Assembly (NCBI GenBank): GCA_013285445.1
Contig: CP053448.1
Span: forward strand, 310,001-374,000
Origin: Pseudomonadota bacterium
GTDB taxonomy: Bacteria > Pseudomonadota > Gammaproteobacteria > Xanthomonadales > Wenzhouxiangellaceae
DNA: 64,000 bases
Reading direction: 5' to 3'
Shown: positions 45,486 through 52,826 of the stretch, one piece after another
Position numbering within the stretch: position 1 is the stretch's first letter
Layout: the number at the start of each line of letters is the position of its first letter
Position numbers and translations under genes: made by a program
The notes under the pieces: generated by a model
What the model saw: only the letters and a program-made list of their open reading frames with translations
Told to the model about the DNA's origin: nothing
Database searches by the model: none

Positions 45486-45794
45486 GTGCACGTGGCTGTG
45501 ATCGGCGCGACCACAGCGCTGGCGCTGACCGAATGCGGATTTCGGGTCACCGCTGCCCGCCGTTTGCTGCCCGGGCTGTCAGGCGAGCTGACGATCGAAG
45601 GGGCCGAACTGCCTCTGGTCACGCCCGACGGCAAACCGCTGCCGGGCCAATCCCCGGTGCCGGGGCTCCGGGTCAACGCTGGCCATGGTCCGATGGGCTG
45701 GACCATGGCCAGCGGTTCGAGCACGGCCCTGGCCGATCACATCGCCGACCGTCCGGCGCCAGTCAGTCTGAGGCCGTTCTGGCCGCAGCGCTGA
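45486..45794 (+). pseudogene. remnant of a D-amino-acid dehydrogenase (DadA-like) gene with internal deletion
   Basis: The 102-codon frame begins with a GTG and encodes HVAVIGATTALALTECGF, reminiscent of the FAD-binding N-terminus of DadA. It then jumps to LVTPDGKPLPGQSPVPGL and NAGHGPMGWTMASGSSTALA, which match the DadA C-terminus. A full protein has about 415-430 residues, so about 300 codons are missing from the middle while the frame stays open. The glycine-rich FAD motif is also damaged. It is 2 nt after the GlcD-type gene, with which it probably formed an operon. A functional small protein cannot be ruled out. Confidence 0.75.
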
Positions 45795-45843
45795 GTCGCT
45801 TGGGCACCCGCCCGGGGCCGGCCGCCAAGTCCTGGACTGCCGG

Positions 45844-47106
45844 CTAAGGGTCGTTGTTGGGGTTATTGAGACACACCTCGAACACTTTTTCTGAACTGGC
45901 AAAGATCGTGTTGTTCTGAAAGTAGGGTGAGCCCATTTCCTGGAAGTAGGTGCCGCCGCTTGCGTCGGGGGGCCGGTAGCAGCTGTTCTGGCAGCGGGCG
46001 TGGCTGTTGACCCCGCGCAACATCGCCGAGCCGACCCAGGGGGCAGTCACGTTGCTGCCGTCGGTGTCGGGATAGTTGAAGCTGCCGTTGGGGTGTCTCA
46101 GCCCGAACCACCAGGGCCCGCCGGACGAGCCGCCGGTCATGTCGCAGCCGATGTACTTGGACTTCTGGCCATCAGTGCTGCCGGCGCGCTGGACCTCGTA
46201 CCATTCCGTGCCGTTGCAGGCGACGATGTGGTAGCCGGGAAACGGCGAGCCGGCCGGGTAGCCCATGGCGATCTGGTGGAAGAAGATCGACCCGCCCCAG
46301 GCGCGGCCGGTCCAGCCGGTGACGTTGCCGACCTTGTTGCTGACCGTGGTACCGGTGGTGTTGGTGACAATGCAGGCGTAGTCGTAGTCCCAGTTGCCGT
46401 CGTTGAACCACGGGGTGCTGGTGGTCGCGAAACCGGCCCAGCAGCCGCGGTCGGGATGCGGCTCGCCCGATCCGGCGCCCTTGCGATAGGAGGGGCAGAA
46501 CAGGAAGTTGCTGGCCCAGTTGCCGTTGCCGTCGGCGACGCAGTGGCCGGCCGTCGCGATGGTGCTGCGGCTGATCACCGAGGCCGAACAGACGAAACCG
46601 ACGCCGTCCTGCGAGAAGAACAGCTTGCCGATGGTCGAGATCGGGTAGGTGGTGTACTTGCCGAAATGGGTGTGGCGGTGGAAGGGCCCGTAGCTGCTCC
46701 AGTCGGTCGGATTGAAGCTGGCCGAGCCGTGGGTCATCGGCGATATCTCGCCCATGAACAGGTCATACAGGTCATCGTCTTCGTAGATGGTGACGCGATC
46801 GAGCGGATCGGGCTGCGGGCCGGAGCCGGGCGCCCATCCGGGCACGTAGCCCGGCTCGGACATGCCCGGGCCGCGCAGCACCATCGGCGAGTCGCTGTCC
46901 CGCACGGCGGCCTGCCGGTCCATCGGGCGGGCGTTGCGCATGCGCTCCTCGGTCCAGTACGCCATGACCGCCCGGGTATCGACAGTCGTGTCCTGGGTAA
47001 TGACGCCGGAATCGGCGGCCTGGGCAGCGTTGCCGGTGATTCCGGCCAGCAACAGCAGCACGGCGGATGCCGTGGCAAAGCAACAGTGGGGTTTCGGGTA
47101 TGACAT
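45844..47106 (-). CDS. secreted trypsin-like serine protease, copy 1
   Basis: This 420-residue protein has a signal peptide (to about AAQA) and a pro-region of about 120 residues. A chymotrypsin-fold domain follows, with H188 (TAGHC), an aspartate in WDYDYAC (240-242) and S328 (GGSSGGPW). Several cysteine pairs suit an exported enzyme. AAGGAGGTCGTC precedes the ATG at the proper distance. The region from about 60 on is nearly identical to the paralogue at 47306-48580. A 27-bp palindrome lies upstream at 47133-47159. The substrate is unknown; glutamyl-endopeptidase-like specificity is possible. Confidence 0.88.
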   Translation of the reverse strand: MSYPKPHCCFATASAVLLLLAGITGNAAQAADSGVITQDTTVDTRAVMAYWTEERMRNARPMDRQAAVRDSDSPMVLRGPGMSEPGYVPGWAPGSGPQPDPLDRVTIYEDDDLYDLFMGEISPMTHGSASFNPTDWSSYGPFHRHTHFGKYTTYPISTIGKLFFSQDGVGFVCSASVISRSTIATAGHCVADGNGNWASNFLFCPSYRKGAGSGEPHPDRGCWAGFATTSTPWFNDGNWDYDYACIVTNTTGTTVSNKVGNVTGWTGRAWGGSIFFHQIAMGYPAGSPFPGYHIVACNGTEWYEVQRAGSTDGQKSKYIGCDMTGGSSGGPWWFGLRHPNGSFNYPDTDGSNVTAPWVGSAMLRGVNSHARCQNSCYRPPDASGGTYFQEMGSPYFQNNTIFASSEKVFEVCLNNPNNDP

Positions 47107-47132
47107 GACGACCTCCTTGGGCCAAGAAGCGC

Positions 47133-47159
47133 ATCACAGAAAAACCGTTTTCCTGTGAT
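47133..47159. promoter_or_regulatory. operator-like near-perfect palindrome before protease copy 1
   Basis: The half-sites ATCACAGAAAAAC (47133-47145) and GTTTTCCTGTGAT (47147-47159) match in 12 of 13 positions with one base between, so this is a DNA dyad rather than an RNA hairpin. It lies 27 nt before the start codon. It resembles a repressor or activator site, but the TCACA...TGTGA orientation is opposite to that of a Crp site. It is absent in front of copy 2. Confidence 0.5.
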
Positions 47160-47218
47160 GACTGCCGGCCAAGCTAGCAGAGTATTGAAATCCGCGCAAT
47201 GGTTCCTGAACGGGCGCC

Positions 47219-47247
47219 AAAAAAAACCCCGGCCAATGTGGCCGGGG
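47219..47247 (-). terminator. intrinsic terminator of protease copy 2
   Basis: On the minus strand CCCCGGCCACATTGGCCGGGG is followed by a run of eight T (plus strand A-run at 47219-47226). The 8-bp GC-rich stem plus T-tract is a classical Rho-independent terminator, about 60-85 nt after the stop of the gene at 47306. Confidence 0.85.
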
Positions 47248-47305
47248 GCAAAGGCTGCGGCGACCCGCCCGGGGCTGGCCGCCGGAAATCAGCAGCCGCT
47301 ACTGG

Positions 47306-48580
47306 CTAGGCATCGTTGTTGGCGTGATTCAGACAGATCTCGAATACGCTCTCCGAGGAGTTGTTGTGTGCGGCTGTACTCTGGAAGTAGGGCGAGCCCA
47401 TTTCCTGGAAGTAGGTGCCGCCGCTCGCGTTGGGTGGCGTGTAGCAGCTGTTCTGGCAGCGGGCGTGGCTGTTGAGCCCGCGAATCATGGCCGAGCCGAC
47501 CCAGGGGGCGGTCACGTTGCTGCCGTCGGTGTCGGGATAGTTGAAGCTGCCGTTGGGGTGTCTCAGCCCGAACCACCAGGGCCCGCCGGACGAGCCGCCG
47601 GTCATGTCGCAGCCGATGTACTTGGACTTCTGTCCGTCGGCGCTGCCGGCGCGCTGGACCTCGTACCATTCCGTGCCGTTGCAGGCGACGATGTGGTAGC
47701 CGGGAAACGGCGAGCCGGCCGGGTAGCCCATGGCGATCTGGTGGAAGAAGATCGACCCGCCCCAGGCGCGGCCGGTCCAGCCGGTGACGTTGCCGACCTT
47801 GTTGCTGACCGTGTCACCGGTCGTTTGCGTGACGATGCAGCCATAGTCGTAGTCGACGTTCGCGGAGTTGTGGTACTGAGTTGACGTGGTCGCCGAACTC
47901 CAGCCCCAGCAGCCGCGGTCGGGATGCGGCTCGCCCGATCCCGGGCCCTTGCGATAGGAGGGGCAGAACAGGAAGTTGGTATTGAAGTTCCCGTTACCGT
48001 CGGATACGCAGTGCCCGGCGGTCACGATGGTGCTGCGGCCGATCACCGAGGCCGAGCAGACGAAGTTGCCGCCGCCCTGCGAGAAGAACAGCTTGCCGAT
48101 GGTTGACATCGGGTAGGTGGTATACTTGCCGAAATGGGTGTGGCGGTGGAAGGGTCCGTAGCTGCTCCAGTCGGTCGGATTGAAGCTGGCTGATCCCCAA
48201 GTCATCGGCGAGATCTCGCCCATGAACAGGTCATACAGGTCATCGTCTTCGTAGATGGTGACGCGATCGAGCGGATCGGGCTGCGGGCCGGAGCCGGGCG
48301 CCCATCCGGGCACGTAGCCCGGCTCGGACATGCCCGGGCCGCGCAGCACCATCGGCGAGTCGCTGTCCCGCACCACGGCCTGCCGGTCCATCGGGCGGGC
48401 GTTGCGCATGCGCTCCTCCGTCCAGTATTCGAGCGCGGTCTGCGAGTTGGCCCCCGCTTCAACCGTGACGGGTCCGGGCGTCTCCGCCAGGGCCCAGCTG
48501 CTGGCCATCAGGGCCAGCGGCAGTATGAGCAGCGTGCTGCATTTCGCAGGGCGCTGCCGTTGGCGTTTCAGGTAAAACAT
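47306..48580 (-). CDS. secreted trypsin-like serine protease, copy 2
   Basis: This 424-residue paralogue of the preceding gene has the same arrangement: signal peptide (LILPLALMASSWALA), pro-region, H in TAGHC, D in VDYDYGC and S in GGSSGGPW. The start ATG 48580 follows AAGGAGGTCGAC, an excellent ribosome site; the longer open frame (to 48688) lacks it and adds a non-signal extension. The signal peptide and the sequence around the catalytic aspartate differ between copies, whereas the rest is nearly identical. It ends with its own terminator, so the copies are separately transcribed. Confidence 0.88.
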   Translation of the reverse strand: MFYLKRQRQRPAKCSTLLILPLALMASSWALAETPGPVTVEAGANSQTALEYWTEERMRNARPMDRQAVVRDSDSPMVLRGPGMSEPGYVPGWAPGSGPQPDPLDRVTIYEDDDLYDLFMGEISPMTWGSASFNPTDWSSYGPFHRHTHFGKYTTYPMSTIGKLFFSQGGGNFVCSASVIGRSTIVTAGHCVSDGNGNFNTNFLFCPSYRKGPGSGEPHPDRGCWGWSSATTSTQYHNSANVDYDYGCIVTQTTGDTVSNKVGNVTGWTGRAWGGSIFFHQIAMGYPAGSPFPGYHIVACNGTEWYEVQRAGSADGQKSKYIGCDMTGGSSGGPWWFGLRHPNGSFNYPDTDGSNVTAPWVGSAMIRGLNSHARCQNSCYTPPNASGGTYFQEMGSPYFQSTAAHNNSSESVFEICLNHANNDA

Positions 48581-48723
48581 GTCGACCTCCTTAGAAGATA
48601 TCGAAACCGGGATTCCCAGGCGAACCATTCGCCTGCCTTCCCTAACGGGAAACTGTAGCAGAATCGGACATGTGTCACAAAATTTCACGGGCGACCCGAC
48701 CGGGAACCCTCAGGCAGGACGGA

Positions 48724-49614
48724 TCAGCAGTCAACCGGGTAGCCCAATGCCCGGACCGCCTCGATTTGCCGCTGACTGAAAGCGGAAAGACCGCGCTCCC
48801 GCCAGCGCCCGGCTGAGGCAGGACGTTGCGGCAACGTGCACAGATGCTGGCGCAGTTCCGGCTCGGGCGACAGACCGAGGCCGCCGAGCAGCAGATCGAC
48901 GCTCGGCTCCGGATCTCGCCAGAGCCGGTCGAAGTCGATCACGATAAAGCGGCTGGCGAGCAGGCGATGCGCCTGGTCGAGTACCCTGCGGTTGCTGCGG
49001 ATCCAGTATTCGAGCTTTTCGGCCGGCGCCGCAGCGGCTGGATCGCGCAGGCGCAAGCCGAACCAGTGCCCCCAGTTGCGCACCTGCTGATCGTTGCCGC
49101 TGAAGGCCATGTCCAGACCGTGGCGGATGATGTGGACATAGCGCAGCTCATCGAACCGGCGAGCCAGCACGTCGACGAACAGCTGGCTGTTGGGCTCTTT
49201 CCAGCCCCACCTGGGATTGGGCGGCCCGGGCGGTCGGTGCGCCAGCAGTCGCTCCCCCTCGCGCGGGTCGACGCCCATGGTCGTGCCGTGTCCGGCATGC
49301 TCGGCCATGGCCTGGTGGACCAGGGCCTGCTGGCGCTCAGTGGCCTGTTCCATGCCGCGCCGGCTTGCCAGAGTCAACACCTCCAGCGCCTCGAGGATGT
49401 CGTCGGTCGCGGGCGGCTGGTGCAACCAGCCCGGCCGCTTGAGCAGCAGCGTGAACCAGAGGTTGTCGAGCGCCCGGTTCAGGCAGCAGCCGATGTCGAA
49501 GCCCAGAAGCTGCAGCATCTCGGCGACCACGCGGGTGCCGCTGCCGCCCACCCCGCCGACAACGACCGGTCCGGCCTGATGCTGCCGGGACAAGGCCGTC
49601 GACCCGTCAGGCAT
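48724..49614 (-). CDS. sulfotransferase family protein
   Basis: The protein has about 296 residues. VVGGVGGSGTRVVAEMLQLL near the N-terminus is the PAPS 5'-phosphosulfate loop, and IIRHGLDMAFS resembles the 3'-phosphate region. It would transfer sulfate from PAPS to a glycan or lipid. ATG 49614 is chosen; it overlaps the end of the sulfatase-like gene by 8 nt, so the two are coupled. Longer upstream starts would read through that gene. The substrate is unknown. Confidence 0.78.
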   Translation of the reverse strand: MPDGSTALSRQHQAGPVVVGGVGGSGTRVVAEMLQLLGFDIGCCLNRALDNLWFTLLLKRPGWLHQPPATDDILEALEVLTLASRRGMEQATERQQALVHQAMAEHAGHGTTMGVDPREGERLLAHRPPGPPNPRWGWKEPNSQLFVDVLARRFDELRYVHIIRHGLDMAFSGNDQQVRNWGHWFGLRLRDPAAAAPAEKLEYWIRSNRRVLDQAHRLLASRFIVIDFDRLWRDPEPSVDLLLGGLGLSPEPELRQHLCTLPQRPASAGRWRERGLSAFSQRQIEAVRALGYPVDC

Positions 49615-50410
49615 CGATGCTGACGCGGTCGAGACGGAAGATCGCCAGGGGCACCTCGAGGACTTTCGGGTGATTGAAGCCATGTCCCAGGTAGCCGTCC
49701 TCGCCGAAGCACTCACCGTGATCGGCCGTCAGAATCACCAGGGTGTCGCCGGGCAGGGCCGAAAACAGGACAGGCAGACAGCGATCGAGGAATTCGGCGG
49801 CCGCGACCTGGTGGGCATAGCCCGGGCAGTCGCGTCCAACCGGGCCGGACTCGGCCGGCGGCCAGGTCATCGCGCGGGCACGAACGTCGACCTCACAGCG
49901 GTCGATCTTGCCTTCAAAGCTGAAGGGAAAGTGCGTTTCGCCGAAGTTGATGAATCCGAAGAACGGCCGGTTCGGCTGCAGATGGTCCAGCAGGAATCGC
50001 ACCTGTCGCCGCGCGCCGCGCCCGGTCCACTGGAAATGGTCAAATCCGGCATGCAGGGTTTTCTGCCTAAACCAGTTCATGGCTCCGCAGCCGACGGTCT
50101 GGAAACCCTGGTTGCGCAGGCCGGCCACCAGATTCCACTCCGAGCTCACCTGGATCAGCGCATCCTTGACCACCCGGCCTTCACCGACTTCGGTCAGGCC
50201 CAGCAGCTGCCTGCAGAAGCGGTTGTGGTAGGGCCGATTGTCGCTGGTGTTCGGGAGGATGCCGGCGAAGAACGCATGATGGGCCGGGTAGGTGAAATTG
50301 GCCGGCGTTTGCGCGGCATGAATCGGGGCGTAGCTGTCGAGCACCGGGGTCTGTGCCTCGACCAGCACATCGTAGCGGCAGCTGTCGTAGGTCAGCAGCA
50401 GGAAGTTCAT
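49607..50410 (-). CDS. sulfatase/alkaline-phosphatase superfamily hydrolase
   Basis: This 267-residue protein starts LLLTYDSCRYDVL, where D and the cysteine sit as the metal ligand and formylglycine site in sulfatases, and it has LTADHGECFGEDGYLGHG with metal-binding D and H. It is much shorter than typical sulfatases (about 450-550), lacks a signal peptide and may act in the cytoplasm. It pairs with the sulfotransferase gene by overlap. Being so short, it could be a phosphoesterase-like member rather than a true sulfatase. Confidence 0.7.
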   Translation of the reverse strand: MNFLLLTYDSCRYDVLVEAQTPVLDSYAPIHAAQTPANFTYPAHHAFFAGILPNTSDNRPYHNRFCRQLLGLTEVGEGRVVKDALIQVSSEWNLVAGLRNQGFQTVGCGAMNWFRQKTLHAGFDHFQWTGRGARRQVRFLLDHLQPNRPFFGFINFGETHFPFSFEGKIDRCEVDVRARAMTWPPAESGPVGRDCPGYAHQVAAAEFLDRCLPVLFSALPGDTLVILTADHGECFGEDGYLGHGFNHPKVLEVPLAIFRLDRVSIDA

Positions 50411-50455
50411 GGTCTTGGTTGCCGGGCCGGAAGCCGTACTATATCATTCCGGCCG

Positions 50456-51172
50456 ATGAATACGACCGGTCCCGGGACCGCTGCCTTCCCCGTTGACGCC
50501 CACCAGCTTGGCCGGTTTCGGGACGAGCTGGAGCAGGCGGGTCTGTTTCGGCATATCGAACGCTGTCGCTGCGAGTTCTCTGCTGCGGTCGACGGCACCA
50601 CGGCGCGTGGCCATCGCTACGGTTTTGGCGCATTCACTGAAGACACCGCCACCGAACTGTATGCCGTCATCCGCACGCTGTGTCCGCGGCGCGTGGTCGA
50701 GACGGGCGTGTGCAACGGCGTGTCCACCCTGATGATCCTTGCGGCGCTGGAGCGCAACGGGACGCAAGGGCGGCTGTGGTCGGTCGACCTGCCCGAACAG
50801 GCGGGTCAGGATTACCCCGAGGACTTCTTCTGGGCGGGCAAGCGCGGGGCGGCGGTGCCGCAGGGTCGGCCGCCCGGCTGGATCGTGCCCGAAACCCTGC
50901 GACCGCGCTGGCGCCTGGTGCTCGGGCGCTCCCAGGACGTGCTGCCGGATCTGCTCGCGCACATCGGCGCAATCGATCTGTTTCTGCACGACAGCGAACA
51001 TTCACCCGAGTGCATGGCCTTCGAGTACCGGCATGCCTGGCAGCATCTGGCCGACGGCGGCGTGCTGATGTCGGATGACACCCACTGGAACACAACGTTT
51101 CGGGACTTCGCCGATCGGCGGCAAAAGCCGGTTGTTCGACTCTCGCGCGGACTTGCGCTGGTGGTCAAGTGA
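50456..51172 (+). CDS. class I SAM-dependent methyltransferase (Methyltransf_24 type)
   Basis: This 238-residue protein has VVETGVCNGVSTLMILAAL as the SAM-binding loop, LWSVDLPEQAG as the second acidic block and IDLFLHDSEHSPECMAFEY and GGVLMSDDTHWN. It may methylate a small molecule or sugar. ATG 50456 is chosen; the frame remains open far upstream only as a shadow of the divergent gene. The stop overlaps the sulfotransferase start by 4 nt (GTGA), so it starts a three-gene operon. Confidence 0.78.
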   Translation: MNTTGPGTAAFPVDAHQLGRFRDELEQAGLFRHIERCRCEFSAAVDGTTARGHRYGFGAFTEDTATELYAVIRTLCPRRVVETGVCNGVSTLMILAALERNGTQGRLWSVDLPEQAGQDYPEDFFWAGKRGAAVPQGRPPGWIVPETLRPRWRLVLGRSQDVLPDLLAHIGAIDLFLHDSEHSPECMAFEYRHAWQHLADGGVLMSDDTHWNTTFRDFADRRQKPVVRLSRGLALVVK

Positions 51173-52017
51173 CGGCGGCAGTGCCGGGCAGTCTCCGCGC
51201 GCGCAAAAACTGGCCGATCGTGGTCGGCGGCTGCTATCGTTCGGGCACCAGTCTCATACGGCGCTTGCTCAACGCCCACTCGCGCATTCATTGTCCGGCC
51301 GAGCTCAAGTTCTTCGCCGATTTTTTTGGCGACTATGCGGTCGAGGATCAGCTCGCCCATCTTCGTTTTGCCGCCACCGCCCGGCAGGTGCTGCCGGCCG
51401 GGGATGCGCTGGGGGTACTGGGTGGCGCCCTGATCGAGCTGCACCGGCGCGCTGCCGCATGTGCCGACAAGCCGCGCTGGGCGGACAAGGCGCCGGAGAA
51501 CGCGGTTTATCTGTCGCAGTGGCAGCAGTTGCTGGGTGATGAATGGCACTTCGTGCTGGTGGTACGCAATCCGCTCGACACCGTGGCGTCGCTGACCGAA
51601 TCACCGTTTCGACTGAGTGTGCCTGAAGGGCTGGCAGGCCGGATCGCCACGTATACACGCTTTGTCGAGCGTGGGCTGGAGTGGATGCTCGATCACCCCG
51701 AGCGCAGCCATCTGGTGGTCTACGAGCGCCTGGTCAGCGCGCCGGATGAGCACCTGCAGGCGCTGATGAGCGCCGTCGGTGAACGTCCGGAACCGGCTCA
51801 GCTCGAGTTTGGCGCGCTTGAGCATGGTCGCGGGCTCGAGGACCGCAAGATCCGTTCGACCCGGACCGTCCATGCCGACAGCCTGCACCGGTGGCCTGAT
51901 GTGCTCGACGCCGCCACCGCCGACCGGGTATGGGCGGCCACTGCGGGCCTGTGGCGGCGCATCGATCCCGATCTGGCCTGCTGCCGCCCGCCGGATAACG
52001 CAGTGGAGGGGGCGTAG
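51169..52017 (+). CDS. sulfotransferase family protein
   Basis: This 282-residue protein with GTG start has VVGGCYRSGTSLIRRLLNAH as the PAPS loop and VVRNPLDTVASL as the 3'-phosphate binding region. It is soluble-looking, with no signal peptide. It is flanked by a methyltransferase (4-nt overlap) and a glycosyltransferase (1-nt overlap). The set suggests decoration of a surface glycan. The acceptor is unknown. Confidence 0.85.
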   Translation: MTAAVPGSLRARKNWPIVVGGCYRSGTSLIRRLLNAHSRIHCPAELKFFADFFGDYAVEDQLAHLRFAATARQVLPAGDALGVLGGALIELHRRAAACADKPRWADKAPENAVYLSQWQQLLGDEWHFVLVVRNPLDTVASLTESPFRLSVPEGLAGRIATYTRFVERGLEWMLDHPERSHLVVYERLVSAPDEHLQALMSAVGERPEPAQLEFGALEHGRGLEDRKIRSTRTVHADSLHRWPDVLDAATADRVWAATAGLWRRIDPDLACCRPPDNAVEGA

Positions 52018-52826
52018 TGGGATTTCGCGCAGTGGCCCTGCTGGCGGTACACAACGAGCGGCGGTTCATACGCGCCTGTCTCGAACACCTGATTGGCCAG
52101 GGGCTGGAGGTGTATCTGCTCGACAATGAGTCAACCGATTCCACAGTGGATCTGGCGCGCGATTACCTGGGTCGCGGCCTGATCGAGGTCGAGCGTTTCC
52201 CGCGCCCGTCGGGCGCCTACCACTGGGGGTCGATCCTCAAGCGCAAGGAAGAGCTGGCCGAGTCCCTTGACGCCGACTGGTTCATGCATGTCGATGCCGA
52301 CGAGATTCGGTTGCCGCCAGCCGGCGTGCCGCGCCTGATCGATGCTTTCAGGCAGGCCGATGCGGCCGGCTACAATGCCGTCAACTTCATCGAGTTCAGC
52401 TTTGTGCCGACGTGCGAGGCGCCTGATCACGACCATCCGGACTTCCAGCGCACGATGCGCTCCTACTATTGCTTCCTGCCGAGCTTTCCGCACCGACTGA
52501 ACGCCTGGAAAAAGCAGCCTGCGCGGGTTGATCTGGCCGGTCTGGCCGGTCACCAGGTCGCCTTCGAGGGGTTGCGCATGTATCCGCAGTCCTTCCCGAT
52601 GCGCCACTACCTGTTCCTGAGCGTGCCGCATGTGATCGAGAAATACATCCGTCGTCGCTATCATCCCGATGAGGTCAGAAAGGGCTGGCACAAGTCCCGC
52701 ATGGCCCTGAGCGAGGCGGACGTGAGGCTGTTGTCGGCGTCTGAATGCCGGACCTACGTCGGTGATGATCAGCTCGATGACTCCGCCCCGCGCCGACGGC
52801 ATCCGCTGTTTACGCAATCAGCCTGA
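52017..52826 (+). CDS. family 2 glycosyltransferase-like protein
   Basis: The protein has 269 residues with a GTG start. LLAVHNERRFIRACLEHLI at the N-terminus and the DxD-like motif HVDADEI near residue 93 support a GT-A fold. It has no membrane segment. It shares a 1-nt overlap with the sulfotransferase gene and converges with a 17-nt overlap on the fusion gene. The donor and acceptor sugars are unknown. Confidence 0.82.
   Translation: MGFRAVALLAVHNERRFIRACLEHLIGQGLEVYLLDNESTDSTVDLARDYLGRGLIEVERFPRPSGAYHWGSILKRKEELAESLDADWFMHVDADEIRLPPAGVPRLIDAFRQADAAGYNAVNFIEFSFVPTCEAPDHDHPDFQRTMRSYYCFLPSFPHRLNAWKKQPARVDLAGLAGHQVAFEGLRMYPQSFPMRHYLFLSVPHVIEKYIRRRYHPDEVRKGWHKSRMALSEADVRLLSASECRTYVGDDQLDDSAPRRRHPLFTQSA

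Larger units (their letters stand above)
45804..48591. repeat. tandem duplication of about 1465 bp carrying the protease gene
   Basis: The block 45804-47118 and the block 47266-48591 are offset by about 1465 bp, with long stretches of identical bases (for example around 46081-46330 versus 47546-47795). Similarity continues past the stop codons (ACCCGCCCGGGGC, TCGTTGTTGG), so the flank was duplicated too. The promoter-proximal parts differ. Confidence 0.85.

Noticed and set aside
47133..47159. Crp/Fnr site reading of the palindrome
   Set aside because: Crp sites read TGTGA then TCACA; here the halves are in the reverse order, and the Fnr motif TTGAT-N4-ATCAA is absent.
48618..48634. Small hairpin (7-bp stem, 3-nt loop) before protease copy 2
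   Set aside because: The stem is short, there is no T-run, and nothing recognisable as a riboswitch surrounds it; it may be chance.
49670..50455. Long N-terminal extension of the methyltransferase
   Set aside because: It lies antisense to the sulfatase-like gene and has no recognisable domain; the ATG at 50456 gives the usual family size.
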